A DNA stretch of 64,000 bases, taken from NCBI RefSeq assembly GCF_026914185.1, contig NC_070564.1, positions 1,116,001 to 1,180,000 of the forward strand, given 5' to 3'. Shown here in pieces: positions 22,801 through 32,354 of this stretch. This DNA comes from Puccinia triticina. Its lineage: Eukaryota; Basidiomycota; Pucciniomycetes; Pucciniales; Pucciniaceae. Under the pieces are notes generated by a model. The model did not search any database. It was not told the DNA's origin and was given only the letters and a program-made list of their open reading frames with translations. Position 1 is the first letter of the stretch. Every line of letters begins with the position of its first letter. A program made the position numbers and the translations under genes.

Positions 22801-25800
22801 GGCTGATCCCGATCGCGTGGTTCATTATGTGAAGGAGAAATCTCGGCTAGCTTTCAAAGACGAGCTGCCTCCTCAACATCTATATTTCTTTGTCGAGGTC
22901 ACCTCAATCACCAATCCAATCGAGCAGCAGCAATACATGCGTTCGATGGATTGGCCATACCAACTGAAGGTTTGCGGCGAGACATACACTCTATTCTCTC
23001 GCGGCTTCTGGAACGGATACCATTACTGGTGCAAGGTGCTCCGAAGCGGTCATGGCAGCACCACGGGTGTATGGCTCCATGATGATCAACAAAACGATGG
23101 CATCGCTCGACTAGTGAACACTGATGCCTCTTCGATTGGGGGATGCCACCCGTTTACCAGTTGGCTCTTTTACTCTCGCCGCTGGACCGCTTCCGAGGAG
23201 AAATATGTACAAGATTCCATTAGCAAGATAAGCGCTGACCACCCAAAAGCTAAAGGTGACACCCCCTTCATGAACTTGGGCAACCTGCTCAATCCACAAG
23301 TAAAACCCAGTCCAGTCAGCAGCAAAGATGCGAAAAATCTGGAAGATGAGTACGTCGTCAATAACTTTGAAGATTTGGAAGCTAGCGACTTCGATGGCAA
23401 CTTGGACAGAGATTCCCACCACGACAAATCCGACTCCGATGACTTGGGTGATGAAGACAACACCAAACCCGACTTGGGTGAGGCAGAGACTTTGGTTGCA
23501 TCAAATGCCCCCGAACCCCTCAAGTTGAAACTCAAGCTTCCCCCGCGCCCTACGCAAGAAACTTTGCCAGAACTTGCTCCTCTTTCCGAACAAGCCAATG
23601 TGGTGGTCAAACCGGTAGCCAAATTATTTTTCAGTTCTCAATCTCACCGGCGCTTCTCTCAAGACTCAAGACTCAAGACTCAAGACTCTCAAGAATCAAG
23701 ACTCTCAGTTTATTACTTCTTTCCCTTTCCCCTATTTTCCACTCCTTTCTCTATTTCCTCTCCCTTTTTTTTCTTTCTTGGTCCTAACACAGCTGAGGCT
23801 GTGGGTTTATTCCATGTCTTTTGTTTCTGACTTATTTCTCTGCTCCTCCTCTCTGTGTTGTGTCATTTCCTTCTCATCTCTTAGGCTGTGGTTTTATTTT
23901 CTTTCTACTCTATTTCCATCCTGTTGAGTTCTTTTGTCCTGTTTTGTTTTGATTTTGTTTTCTAGTTTATTTTGTTCGACGTGTTTCTTTGTGTTGTTTT
24001 GTGTGCGCGCGCACGGCGCGCAAGGAGATGATGAAATGTATGTGACATGTTGCCTCCCCGAGTCCAAGTTCGCAGAACTTGGAGGAGGGGAGCAGCATGG
24101 CATTCTGATCCGCCATCTTGATTCCAGAGTCCGAGTCCGACATTCAAAGAGTCCCATTTCCCATCAAGAATCATTTCCCAACGAAACCAACCGCCGCCGA
24201 GGATCCAAACCCCGGCGAAACAAAATCAAAACCACTTCCCCCCCCAGCTATCACTTCGCATCCGCACGACTCCATCTGGACCGATCCGTGAGGGCAGCCA
24301 CCGGGCACCTTTTCCCCTCCCAGCGCTGTTGCCGGCCTAGCACCAAGCAAAGCTCCATATTTGGTCCCCCGAGCCGGGATCAAACCAGCGACCTCAAGAT
24401 TTACAGTCTCGCACTGTGGTTTTGAGGAGTTCTGGCGGTTATATTTTTTTATTTTTATTTTTTTTTTGGCTTTTCCTTTTCCTTCTATCATCGATCCAAT
24501 CTCCAAGAATTTCTACTAAACCGAGTTTGGTTTTTCTGACTCCCCATTCCTCTTATCCATCCAATCATTTGGGGTGCTTGCCCGGTTCCAATCCTCAATC
24601 TCACTGGCGATTGGTTTGGAGCGTTGACATCTCAAATTCTCGTTTCAGGATCAAGATCGACGTCAATTTCTTCTCTTTATCGTTTCTTTTTTTTAGTGTT
24701 CAGTCGCGGGGCAAAGGAGGGGTAGAAGTAAGTCCCTTCCATTAGTGCACCTCTGGGGTCTTCTGCACGTCGTCGAAAAAGCAACCTAGCCACTCCGTGA
24801 GCCGCACCCCATCGTCCGTCAACTTTCTCTTCTAGAATCCGTCGCAATGGTCAAGATCAAATCGCCAAACAAGCGGCTGTGCTTCGACGGGACCAAGGTC
24901 GAAAGGTTCATCGAAACCTACGAAATGGTGGCGGGTCTGGACAATGCTACCGAGCTGGACATGGCCAAGCAAATCCGGCTGTTTCTTGCGACCGACGAGC
25001 TGCTGAATGTTCTCGAGACGCTGGAGGGGTTCAGTCCCCCAGACTGGTCGAAGCTCAAGGCCGCAATGATTGCCTACTGGGGGCAAGTCGATACGGCGAG
25101 ATTTACAACACGGGATCTGACGTCTCTAGTCGAGGAATGGGCGGCGAAGGGAGGCGTGGCTTCGGCAGTCGACTATCAGAATTTCCGGCAGTCCTGGGAG
25201 CCGATTCAGTCTTACCTACTCTCCAAGGCTCACATAGATTCGGTGGAGGAAATTCGAAACTCTTATTATCAAGCATTCGCGTCCACCGTTCAGGACGAGA
25301 TCAGGAAGAAGTTAATCCGGGATGGCACTATGGTGACGACGCTGGACCATTGATTTAAGCTGCCGACCTTCAAGATTCTCAAAGATGCCGTGGACGCCGT
25401 GATGAAGGAGCAAACTGCGCTCACGTTTGAGGAGTCAAGGACCGGTCAGCCCGTCGTCGGGCCCTCATTTCAGGAGGGAAACTCCGTCATGAAGAAAATG
25501 GGCGACGATCGTCGTTCCAAGGAGGCTCAGGCGCCTTTGAAACCAGTCACGACCATCGATGGGCTTTCGAGGATGTTGGAAGCCTTCGAAAGTAAGATCA
25601 ATCAGAAAATTGCGGCTATACCTGGAAAGGCATCGGCGCCTACGGATCGCCCTCCGCTCGTCTGTTATTACTGTCACCAAGAGAATCACGGAACCTCGAG
25701 ATGTCAGGAACTAGTGAAGGACAAGGAGGCGGGCCTCGTTGAGCAACGAGGCACCAACTTTTTCCTCCCAAACGGGGCTCTCATTCCGTTCGATCGTAGT

Positions 25801-28800
25801 AGACCCATTCGACATGTTGTGGCGTCGTTTCGCCCCACTTCTTCCGCAACTCCGCCAAGGCCTCCGACTCCGACTCGACAGACATCTAATGCGGCCGCCG
25901 CGGAATACAAGGCAAGCTGCGGCTCGTTGGACCCCTGGTATCCGCCAGCAGTGTCCTCTCAGTCTTTTACCGGAGCTTACGAGTCCGACCCAGCAGGAAG
26001 GAAGCGACACGAAGAGCCAAGACCATTCAAGGCTCCCTTAGTTCCGTCAACTCAGTCGCGGAGGCCGCTGCGGAAGGCGCCCGGAGCGCCCGCGGAATCG
26101 ACAAGAGGTCAAGAAGAGGACGAGCAGGAGCTTTTTGACAGGATCATGAACGAGCCAAGTCCCGAGAACTCTCCGCCGAAGGAGCAGCCGGCACGCCCAG
26201 TCACCCCCTCTAAGGGTGCAGGACAACAACCAAAGGTGCGATTCGAGCGAGAGGTTTCTCGCGACCACCCCGACGCGGTTGACGGTCTCGTCAAGAAGAT
26301 TTTCGAGCTGCCAGTGACTACTACAGTTGGGGAGATCTGTTCCGTCTCGCCAGCCGTCTCGGACGGCGTGAAGAAGTGGGTTTCCCGCCGACGTGTGGAG
26401 GTGGGAGCTGAAGACCTGAAGGTTAATTCAGGCACACTTGCGGAAGGAATCGACCCTGAAGGAGAGTTCGACCCAAACCTTTATTCCTGCCCACTGGGCT
26501 ACCTTAACTGTAGCGTCGGAGAAGGGGAAGCGATTTCTTCGCCTTTGGTCGACTCGGGTTCTCAGTTGAATCTTATCTCCGATTCTCTAGCTCTGAAACT
26601 TAATCTCACCCCTCGAGTGAATTTTAGCTCGGCTGTGTACGGCATCAATAACCAAGCGTGCGAGTTGATTGGAATCGCAGAGGATGTTCCAATTCGCATT
26701 GGCCGCTCAATCGTCGGTACTTGTCATTTCTGGATCACTCGGGCCGACGGGCCGTTCATCCTCGGTCGCCCCTTCTTAATGGACTTTAGGGCCGCCTTGA
26801 TGTTCTCCCCTACATCAGGCGAGCGGATCATTCTGCCTGATTCAAATGGAAGGAACATTGAGGTGACCCTTTGCCCGGTTGATAAGGGAAGATGGGAGCG
26901 AGAGTTCCCCGCCCACGGTCGGAAGGGCGTTCTGGTGCATTGTGGACGTCTCGAGGAGGACCACGGCGACGGACAGCATTTTTTATGAAGAAAGCCGATC
27001 CACTTGCCGGCAGTCTTAATTTAGGGTCTCGACTTTCCACCGGCGGATCGGCTTCTGACCTACCGACCCATTGCTTCTCTTCTCACACAGTTTCATCTGG
27101 CTCAGTTTTTCCGATTGTCTCAACTAAAACTCATCAAGAACAAAAACATCAAGAAAAACATGAAAATCTCAAAAATATGGTCGCTGTTTCTTTCAACTCT
27201 CCAATTCCTCGTTTCGACCAGCTTTTTTCTTCCAATTTGTCAAAAGGTGGGCAGTATGGGTGTTCGGCAGGGGCACAAAGACTAAAAGTAAGTCCCCATC
27301 CAAGTATGCACCTCAGGGTAGATTCTACCGCTCCATCAAAAACACTATCACGTGCCACGCTCGTGAGCAGCCCATTGGGATCCTTTCTTTCTTCCCCCTT
27401 AGGAAGTTCTTTATCATCCGACTCTCGTCTCCGCGACGAGAATAAACTAGTTTCGTCCTTTGTGACCCTCCGCGATGAGGCTAAACTAGGCTTGTCTGCA
27501 GAGACCCTCCGCAATGAGGCTAAACTTCCGAGCCTCCGCGACGAGGAGAAACTAAAGATCCTCCGCGATGAGGTGAAACTAGATAACTATCAAGTGGCAA
27601 CAGACGAAGGCGAGGTGGATTTTTACATGCTGCGGAGGATGGAGGGACTAAAAGTAAGTTCCCTCCAATGTGCACCTCCGAGGGTAGATACCCGCAAACT
27701 TTTTGAAACTCTACGACCTGCCACATTCGTGAGCCGCCCCCCATACTATGGTTTGTCTTTCGCAGATAAGGCGCCATTCAACGATCCAGGGGAGTTTCGA
27801 ACGTGGAGTTTGCTGCAGCATGGACTGGGTCGTCGATCTCAACTGGCGCTTTTGGAGGCGTGGAGAGCCGAAGAGTACTTGACGTTTGCGGTCAAGTACA
27901 AACCTGTGTCTCGAAAGATCAAGCCCGTCAATCAAGCAATGCCTCAGGGGCTGAATCCTCCTCTTTGCCGACCCCCCCTTTCCCGCGATCCCTACCAGCC
28001 TCTTCCCCGTTTGTTGACGGGGCCTTTTCTGCCCAAGGGGCGCGTTACCGCGGAGCGTCTCCAGGTGGTGAACTTCGGCCCCGACGGTTGGCTCTGGCCA
28101 GATGAGCTGAATCTCATCAAGAATGTGCTAGCGGAGCGAAATCAATCCATCGCTTTCGACAAATCCGAGCGCGGTCTTCTGAAGGATTCATATGGCCTTC
28201 CTTACATCATCCCGGTCGTCAAGCACGAACCATGGCAAAAGAAGAGGATTCCCATACCCGCGGCAAAATTGGATGAATATACAAGGATTCTCAGGGAACG
28301 AGTGCGAAACGGGTTGTATGAACAATCTACATCGTCATATTCCTCACCGGTCTTCTGCGTGCTGAAGGGTAACGGCAAGCTGCGGATCGTGCACGATCTG
28401 CAACCATTGAACAAAGTTACGGTAAAAGATGCCGGCGTTCCCCCAGCTACCAAGGACTTCGTTGAGTCATTCTCTGGCCGCGCTTGCTACGGGCTGGGCG
28501 ACATTCTCGGCGGCTACGACGAGCAAGCCCTAGATCCCATTTCCCAACCATTGACCACTTTTGACACCCCCCTGGGTAGATTCCAGCTGACTCGTCTCCC
28601 GCAGGGCGCCACAAATTCTGTTGCAGTCTATCAAGCACAGATGATGTGGGTCCTGCAGGACGAGATCCCCGATCATGCGGGAGTTTTTATCGATGATGGG
28701 GGCATCAAGGGCCCGGTCTCCGACTACGGAGGCAAAGTTTTGTCTTGGCATCCGGGGGTTAGGCGGTTCATATGGGAATACGCCGCGACACTCGAGCGGG

Positions 28801-31800
28801 TCTTGTTCAGGATCAAGGAGGCGGGTTTGACGGTCTCAGCGACCAAGCTGGCTGCATGCGTGCCCGCCTTGGAGATAGTCGGCCATGTGGTTTGTAAGGA
28901 GGGCCGTCGTATGGCGAAAAGCAAGATTAATAAAATTTTGTCTTGGCCCACCCCCACTGATGCTACAGAGGTTCGAGGATTCTTAGGCGTGGTAGTGTAC
29001 GTGAGGATCTTCATCCCTTCATTATCTCAAATCTGCCTCCCCCTTCGGCGGCTGACGCGGAAAGACACCGACTTTGTTTGGACCGAGGATTGCGCGGAAG
29101 CGTTTGAGCGGCTTAAGACCTTGGTGGGGCGGGACATTGTCCTCGTCAAGGTGGACTACGGCCCAGAGGCGGGGCGACTAAAACTTGCGGTGGACTCGAG
29201 TTTCCACGCTACTGGGGCCGTTCTCACTCAGGCAGACGCTGCAGGTCACGATCGGCCCGCGCTTTACGAGTCCCTTCTGTTCTCGGAGGTAGAGTCCCGG
29301 TATTCGCAGCCAAAACTCGAGCTTTGTGGGGTTGCACGGATTCTCAAGAAGCTCCAAATCGTCCTGTGGGGCCAACATTTCGAGCTCCTCGTCGATGCGC
29401 AGTCGTTGGTTCAAATGATTAATGCGCCGAGCCTACCCAACGCACCAATGACGCGATGGGTCTCTTTCATCCACTTGTTTTCCTTTGACATCACACACCG
29501 CCCGGGTAAATCGTTCACGATGCCGGACGGACTTTCTCGCAGACCGCAAGGCGACGAGGAGTCGGATCCACCAGGGTCAGATTTTGACGAGGAGGCGCCC
29601 CTCATTAGACCTTTGTCTGCCTGGGTGGGCGAATCGGCTCCCACGTACACCGGCTATCAGGAAGGATTTTGGCGACAGCTAGAGGATTATCTTGTGACTT
29701 TGATCCGGCCCCCAGACATGGACTCAACCGCGTTTCAGGCTCTGAGGAAGAAGGCGGCGGACTTCTTTGTTCAAGGGAGCCGTCTCATGAGGAGGGGTAG
29801 TCCGCTGCCTCGGATTGTGGTCACCATTCCGGGCAAGCAGGACGAAATTCTCCGCCGTTTGCATGAGGATCTCGGGCATAGAGGTACAACCGAGACCTAT
29901 CGCCGTGTTGCCGACCGATTCTGGTGGCCGAGCCTTAAGAAATCCGTTCAGTCTTGGTGTCGCAGCTGTGACGCCTGTCAGAAGCGTGATCTACGTCGAC
30001 CGATGGAGGTGCGGTACCCGACGGGCGAGGCTACCTTGTTCGGTCGAGTCTCGATGGATGTTGTACACATCAAAGCTAGCGGCGCGAAGTACCTCATCGT
30101 TGCGCGCGACGATTTCTCAGGCTGGGTGGAGGCTAAGTTTCTCAATAACATCACTTCAGAGGCCGTCGCCGCGTTCTTACAGGAGCACTGGACTTTGCGA
30201 TATGGCCTAGCGCGCTCATATTCGACTGACGGTGGGTCGGAATTCGGTGGGGCTCTGGCCGAAATGCTGCGATCGTTGCCAGGCCAACATCGCGTCTCGA
30301 CGCCATATTACCCCGAGGCGCAAGGCATGGTCGAACGAGGGCACGCGCCTCTCAAGGCGGCCCTAGTGAAGCTAGCGGGAGAGTCCGGCAAGAATTGTCG
30401 CAAGTTCTTGCCGCTGGTTTTGTTTGCAGATCGGATCTCCACCAAGCGCACGACGGGCTACTCGCCGTACGAGCTCGTGTTCGGGCAGCGCGCCGCTCTT
30501 CCCATTGACCTAGATATCGAATCCTTCCTTGGAGTGGACTGGGAGGAGGTACGCGGTACCTCTGACCTGCTAGTGGCGCGGTCTAGACAGCTCGAACGCA
30601 GTGAAGAATCTCGACAAATCGCTCACGGTCGGATGATGAAATCCCGGGCTGAAGCTATCAGGTACTGGCAAGATCGGAATGCGGATCGGCTGCGCGACCC
30701 GCTCTCACCCGGCACCCTAGTCCTCGCCTACAACAGATCGCTGGAGGTCCAATGGGGCCAGCTCTTTGCCCACAAGTGGAACGGGCCCTATCGGGTCGTC
30801 ACGCAGGTTCAAGGCGGTTCCTACGTCCTCGCCGAGCTAGATGGCACGGAACTCAAGCGCCGATTCGCGGCGGACCAGGTCAAGCAATATTTTCCTCGCG
30901 GGGGCATTGGAGACCAAAAGTAAGTTCCCCCTCCTCGGTATAGCTCTACATTTGCCACTCTCGTGAGCCACCTGCGGGTCCCCTTCTGTTTCTTTTTGAC
31001 AGCGCGGTTCGGCAGGATTTTTGGCAGAGACCGCACAGTCTAGGGACAGACTGTAAGTGGTGGTGGGATGTGGTGGTCAAACCGGTAGCCAAATTATTTT
31101 TCAGTTCTCAATCTCACCGGCGCTTCTCTCAAGACTCAAGACTCAAGACTCAAGACTCTCAAGAATCAAGACTCTCAGTTTATTACTTCTTTCCCTTTCC
31201 CCTATTTTCCACTCCTTTCTCTATTTCCTCTCCCTTTTTTTTCTTTCTTGGTCCTAACACAGCTGAGGCTGTGGGTTTATTCCATGTCTTTTGTTTCTGA
31301 CTTATTTCTCTGCTCCTCCTCTCTGTGTTGTGTCATTTCCTTCTCATCTCTTAGGCTGTGGTTTTATTTTCTTTCTACTCTATTTCCATCCTGTTGAGTT
31401 CTTTTGTCCTGTTTTGTTTTGATTTTGTTTTCTAGTTTATTTTGTTCGACGTGTTTCTTTGTGTTGTTTTGTGTGCGCGCGCACGGCGCGCAAGGAGATG
31501 ATGAAATGTATGTGACATGTTGCCTCCCCGAGTCCAAGTTCGCAGAACTTGGAGGAGGGGAGCGGCATGGCATTCTGATCCGCCATCTTGATTCCAGAGT
31601 CCGAGTCCAACATTCAAAGAGTCCCATTTCCCATCAAGAATCATTTCCCAACGAAACCAACCGCCGCCAAGGATCCAAACCCCGGCGAAACAAAATCAAA
31701 ACCACTTCCCCCCCCAGCTATCACTTCGCATCCGCACGACTCCATCTGTACCGATCCGTGAGGGCAGCCACCGGGCACCTTTTCCCCTCCCAGCGCTGTT

Positions 31801-31903
31801 GCCGGCCTAGCACCGAGCAAAGCTCCATACCAATCAACCTGCACCGTCCGCCAATGAGGTCAAGGCAGTCCAGAGAAGGAGCAAGAGGACTTCGAGGAAG
31901 TAA
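19861..31903 (+). CDS. MULE transposase with GCM finger and USP-like domain
   Basis: Predicted 1148-residue transposase from six exons: 19861-20282, 20364-20598, 20669-20853, 20922-21432, 21510-21769, and 21835-23598 joined to 31834-31903. Intron 1 is GC-AG (AG|GCAAGT); the others are GT-AG. Residues about 100-200 form a GCM/WRKY-like Cys/His finger (CDVDTCQW, GWALLRHRGVHEHPWP). The DDE core shows D326 (LILDVTY), D396 (VVDFSLAQ) and the MULE C/H box GCHQHF at 428. The expected catalytic Glu position reads TTNAIKSMH, i.e. Lys528. Residues about 650-960 look like a C19 ubiquitin protease: C655 in NRCWMAAAMESLFALY, H934 in GYHYW, then WLHDDQQND. The tail is acidic, then basic. A Ty3 element splits the last exon 22 codons before the stop; removing it with one CCAA restores the frame. 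As it stands the allele would read into the LTR. Confidence 0.85.
23599..24359 (+). repeat. 5' LTR of young Ty3 element
   Basis: Starts TGTGGTGGTCAAACC and ends GCTCCATA. Includes an (AAGACTC) short tandem near 23660-23695 and a GTGCGCGCGCAC palindrome near 24002. Confidence 0.95.
24362..24425 (+). other. Primer-binding site, extended tRNA-Tyr complement
   Basis: Immediately after the 5' LTR the sequence TGGTCCCCCGAGCCGGGATC is the complement of a tRNA 3' end including CCA. Complementarity goes on through the T-arm, variable loop and an anticodon arm with GTA (Tyr), more than 50 nt in all, before dissolving in the D-arm. Normal LTR-element primer sites stop after about 18 nt. Confidence 0.8.
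24722..24803 (+). repeat. GTAAGT-GTGAGC motif, copy A (leader)
   Basis: GTAAGT at 24728-24733, TGCACCTC in the middle, GTGAGCC at 24797-24803; it lies 40 bp before the gag start. Confidence 0.7.
24847..26988 (+). pseudogene. Ty3 gag-protease with one in-frame TGA
   Basis: A single frame of 714 codons broken only by TGA at 25351-25353 (LDH*FKLPTF). The most likely original codon is CGA, a C-to-T change; stop read-through cannot be excluded. Domains: capsid-like region (AAKGGVASAVDYQNFRQSW), zinc knuckle CYYCHQENHGTSRC (CX2CX4HX4C) near 25660-25700, a Pro/Glu-rich linker, then a retropepsin with the catalytic DSG (LVDSGSQLNLISD) and ILGRPFL near 26545-26785. It overlaps the start of pol by about 97 bp, with pol in the -1 frame. 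Confidence 0.85.
26892..30923 (+). CDS. Ty3 pol: RT, RNase H, integrase
   Basis: Open for 1343 codons in the -1 frame relative to gag-protease, so a frameshift or separate start is needed. The first 270 residues are a linker with five LRDExKL-type repeats and two motif copies. RT follows: YSSPVFCVLK, LTRLPQGATNSVAVYQ and the active site FIDDGG at D601-D602. RNase H: KLAVDSSFHATGAVLTQ, then HRPGKSFTMPDGLSRR. Integrase: HHCC zinc site (LGHRGTTETY, CRSCDACQ) and DDE at D1056, D1113 and E1148 (VERGH). The GPY/F module (KWNGPYRVV) closes the protein. All catalytic residues are kept, so pol looks functional even though gag carries a stop. Confidence 0.95.
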   Translation: MGARVPRPRSEGRSGALWTSRGGPRRRTAFFMKKADPLAGSLNLGSRLSTGGSASDLPTHCFSSHTVSSGSVFPIVSTKTHQEQKHQEKHENLKNMVAVSFNSPIPRFDQLFSSNLSKGGQYGCSAGAQRLKVSPHPSMHLRVDSTAPSKTLSRATLVSSPLGSFLSSPLGSSLSSDSRLRDENKLVSSFVTLRDEAKLGLSAETLRNEAKLPSLRDEEKLKILRDEVKLDNYQVATDEGEVDFYMLRRMEGLKVSSLQCAPPRVDTRKLFETLRPATFVSRPPYYGLSFADKAPFNDPGEFRTWSLLQHGLGRRSQLALLEAWRAEEYLTFAVKYKPVSRKIKPVNQAMPQGLNPPLCRPPLSRDPYQPLPRLLTGPFLPKGRVTAERLQVVNFGPDGWLWPDELNLIKNVLAERNQSIAFDKSERGLLKDSYGLPYIIPVVKHEPWQKKRIPIPAAKLDEYTRILRERVRNGLYEQSTSSYSSPVFCVLKGNGKLRIVHDLQPLNKVTVKDAGVPPATKDFVESFSGRACYGLGDILGGYDEQALDPISQPLTTFDTPLGRFQLTRLPQGATNSVAVYQAQMMWVLQDEIPDHAGVFIDDGGIKGPVSDYGGKVLSWHPGVRRFIWEYAATLERVLFRIKEAGLTVSATKLAACVPALEIVGHVVCKEGRRMAKSKINKILSWPTPTDATEVRGFLGVVVYVRIFIPSLSQICLPLRRLTRKDTDFVWTEDCAEAFERLKTLVGRDIVLVKVDYGPEAGRLKLAVDSSFHATGAVLTQADAAGHDRPALYESLLFSEVESRYSQPKLELCGVARILKKLQIVLWGQHFELLVDAQSLVQMINAPSLPNAPMTRWVSFIHLFSFDITHRPGKSFTMPDGLSRRPQGDEESDPPGSDFDEEAPLIRPLSAWVGESAPTYTGYQEGFWRQLEDYLVTLIRPPDMDSTAFQALRKKAADFFVQGSRLMRRGSPLPRIVVTIPGKQDEILRRLHEDLGHRGTTETYRRVADRFWWPSLKKSVQSWCRSCDACQKRDLRRPMEVRYPTGEATLFGRVSMDVVHIKASGAKYLIVARDDFSGWVEAKFLNNITSEAVAAFLQEHWTLRYGLARSYSTDGGSEFGGALAEMLRSLPGQHRVSTPYYPEAQGMVERGHAPLKAALVKLAGESGKNCRKFLPLVLFADRISTKRTTGYSPYELVFGQRAALPIDLDIESFLGVDWEEVRGTSDLLVARSRQLERSEESRQIAHGRMMKSRAEAIRYWQDRNADRLRDPLSPGTLVLAYNRSLEVQWGQLFAHKWNGPYRVVTQVQGGSYVLAELDGTELKRRFAADQVKQYFPRGGIGDQK
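27281..27736 (+). repeat. GTAAGT-GTGAGC motif, copies B and C in pol linker
   Basis: Copy B: GTAAGT 27288-27293 to GTGAGC 27363-27368. Copy C: GTAAGT 27654-27659 to GTGAGC 27729-27734. Both have the same 75-bp spacing and both contain TGCACCTC and GGGTAGAT. They start from ACTAAAAGTAAGT. Confidence 0.75.
27420..27590 (+). repeat. Tandem coding repeat LRDExKL
   Basis: Five degenerate units of about 24-36 bp with CTCCGCGAYGAGG and AAACTA words encode LRDENKL, LRDEAKL, LRNEAKL, LRDEEKL and LRDEVKL in the linker before RT. Charged and probably helical; function unknown. Confidence 0.8.
30913..30969 (+). repeat. GTAAGT-GTGAGC motif, copy D (after pol)
   Basis: GTAAGT at 30920-30925 overlaps the pol stop codon. 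GTGAGCC at 30963-30969, spacing 43 bp. It starts from ACCAAAAGTAAGTTCCC like copies B and C. Confidence 0.7.
31055..31068 (+). other. Polypurine tract of young Ty3 element
   Basis: AAGTGGTGGTGGGA directly precedes the 3' LTR at 31069. It is purine-rich with isolated T residues. Confidence 0.6.
31069..31829 (+). repeat. 3' LTR of young Ty3 element
   Basis: Aligns with 23599-24359 at a constant offset of 7470. Ends CCATA and is followed by CCAA, the target duplication, and then by the remaining codons of the transposase. Confidence 0.95.
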
Positions 31904-32169
31904 TTGATTGGTCTTTCCTCTTTTTTCTCGCTTGCTTTCTTTTTTCTTAGGGTATTTTAAGTAGTCAAATACCTTGTGAATTTCAATTTGCCACTTGTAA
32001 ATTTGAATTTACAATGTCTCAAATGAAATTTTACAACCTAAATTTTGCTCGGTAGGCCTGACCACTTGTTAAATTCCAGCTGGGATGTTGAATTTTGAGA
32101 TTTACACGGAGTTACATTTACACAGTCCCACCCTGCAAAACAAGGGCTTGTAAATTTGTACATAAGGTA

Positions 32170-32345
32170 ATTACATGCTTATTTTTACAGGGCTATTTTC
32201 GCATGGCCTTCCTTTGCAAGGTGACAAATCAGGGGGGCCCAGTGTAAAACTACACATAGCCCCCCAAAATGTTCACTTTTACAGAGTCCTCTCTTTACAG
32301 GGCCTTGTACCCCGTAAAAAGGACTTTGTAAAAATCACCTGCCCC
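32170..32345 (-). repeat. MULE right terminal inverted repeat
   Basis: Complement of 19318-19490 with interspersed divergence; ends CACCTGCCCC next to the duplicated ATATTTTAG. Confidence 0.85.
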
Positions 32346-32354
32346 ATATTTTAG

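Larger units (their letters stand above)
23599..31829 (+). mobile_element. Young Ty3/Gypsy element, nearly complete, 8.2 kb
   Basis: 761-bp LTRs (23599-24359 and 31069-31829) differ at five positions that I could see (about 99.3 percent identical). The 4-bp duplication CCAA flanks it (23595-23598, 31830-31833). Order: LTR, tRNA-Tyr-derived primer site, leader, gag-protease, pol (RT, RNase H, integrase), polypurine tract, LTR. No chromodomain is seen after the integrase. It is inserted in the transposase exon of the Mutator-like element and is therefore the youngest layer of this nest. Confidence 0.95.
19318..32345 (+). mobile_element. Mutator-like element, 4.8 kb without its insertion
   Basis: The 9-bp target duplication ATATTTTAG (19309-19317 and 32346-32354) is proven by the uninterrupted LTR copy at 13516-13530. 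Long imperfect inverted repeats (about 170 bp) start GGGGACATAGATTTTTACAA at the left and read GGGGCAGGTGATTTTTACAA from the right. They share ACGGGGTACAAGGCCCTGTA and repeated TGTAAAA words. The element encodes one spliced transposase (19861-31903), interrupted by a Ty3 element. Nine-bp duplication, long TIRs and transposase type all agree on MULE. Confidence 0.95.

Noticed and set aside
23170..23622. 150-codon minus-strand frame
   Set aside because: Antisense shadow of the acidic tail of the MULE transposase.
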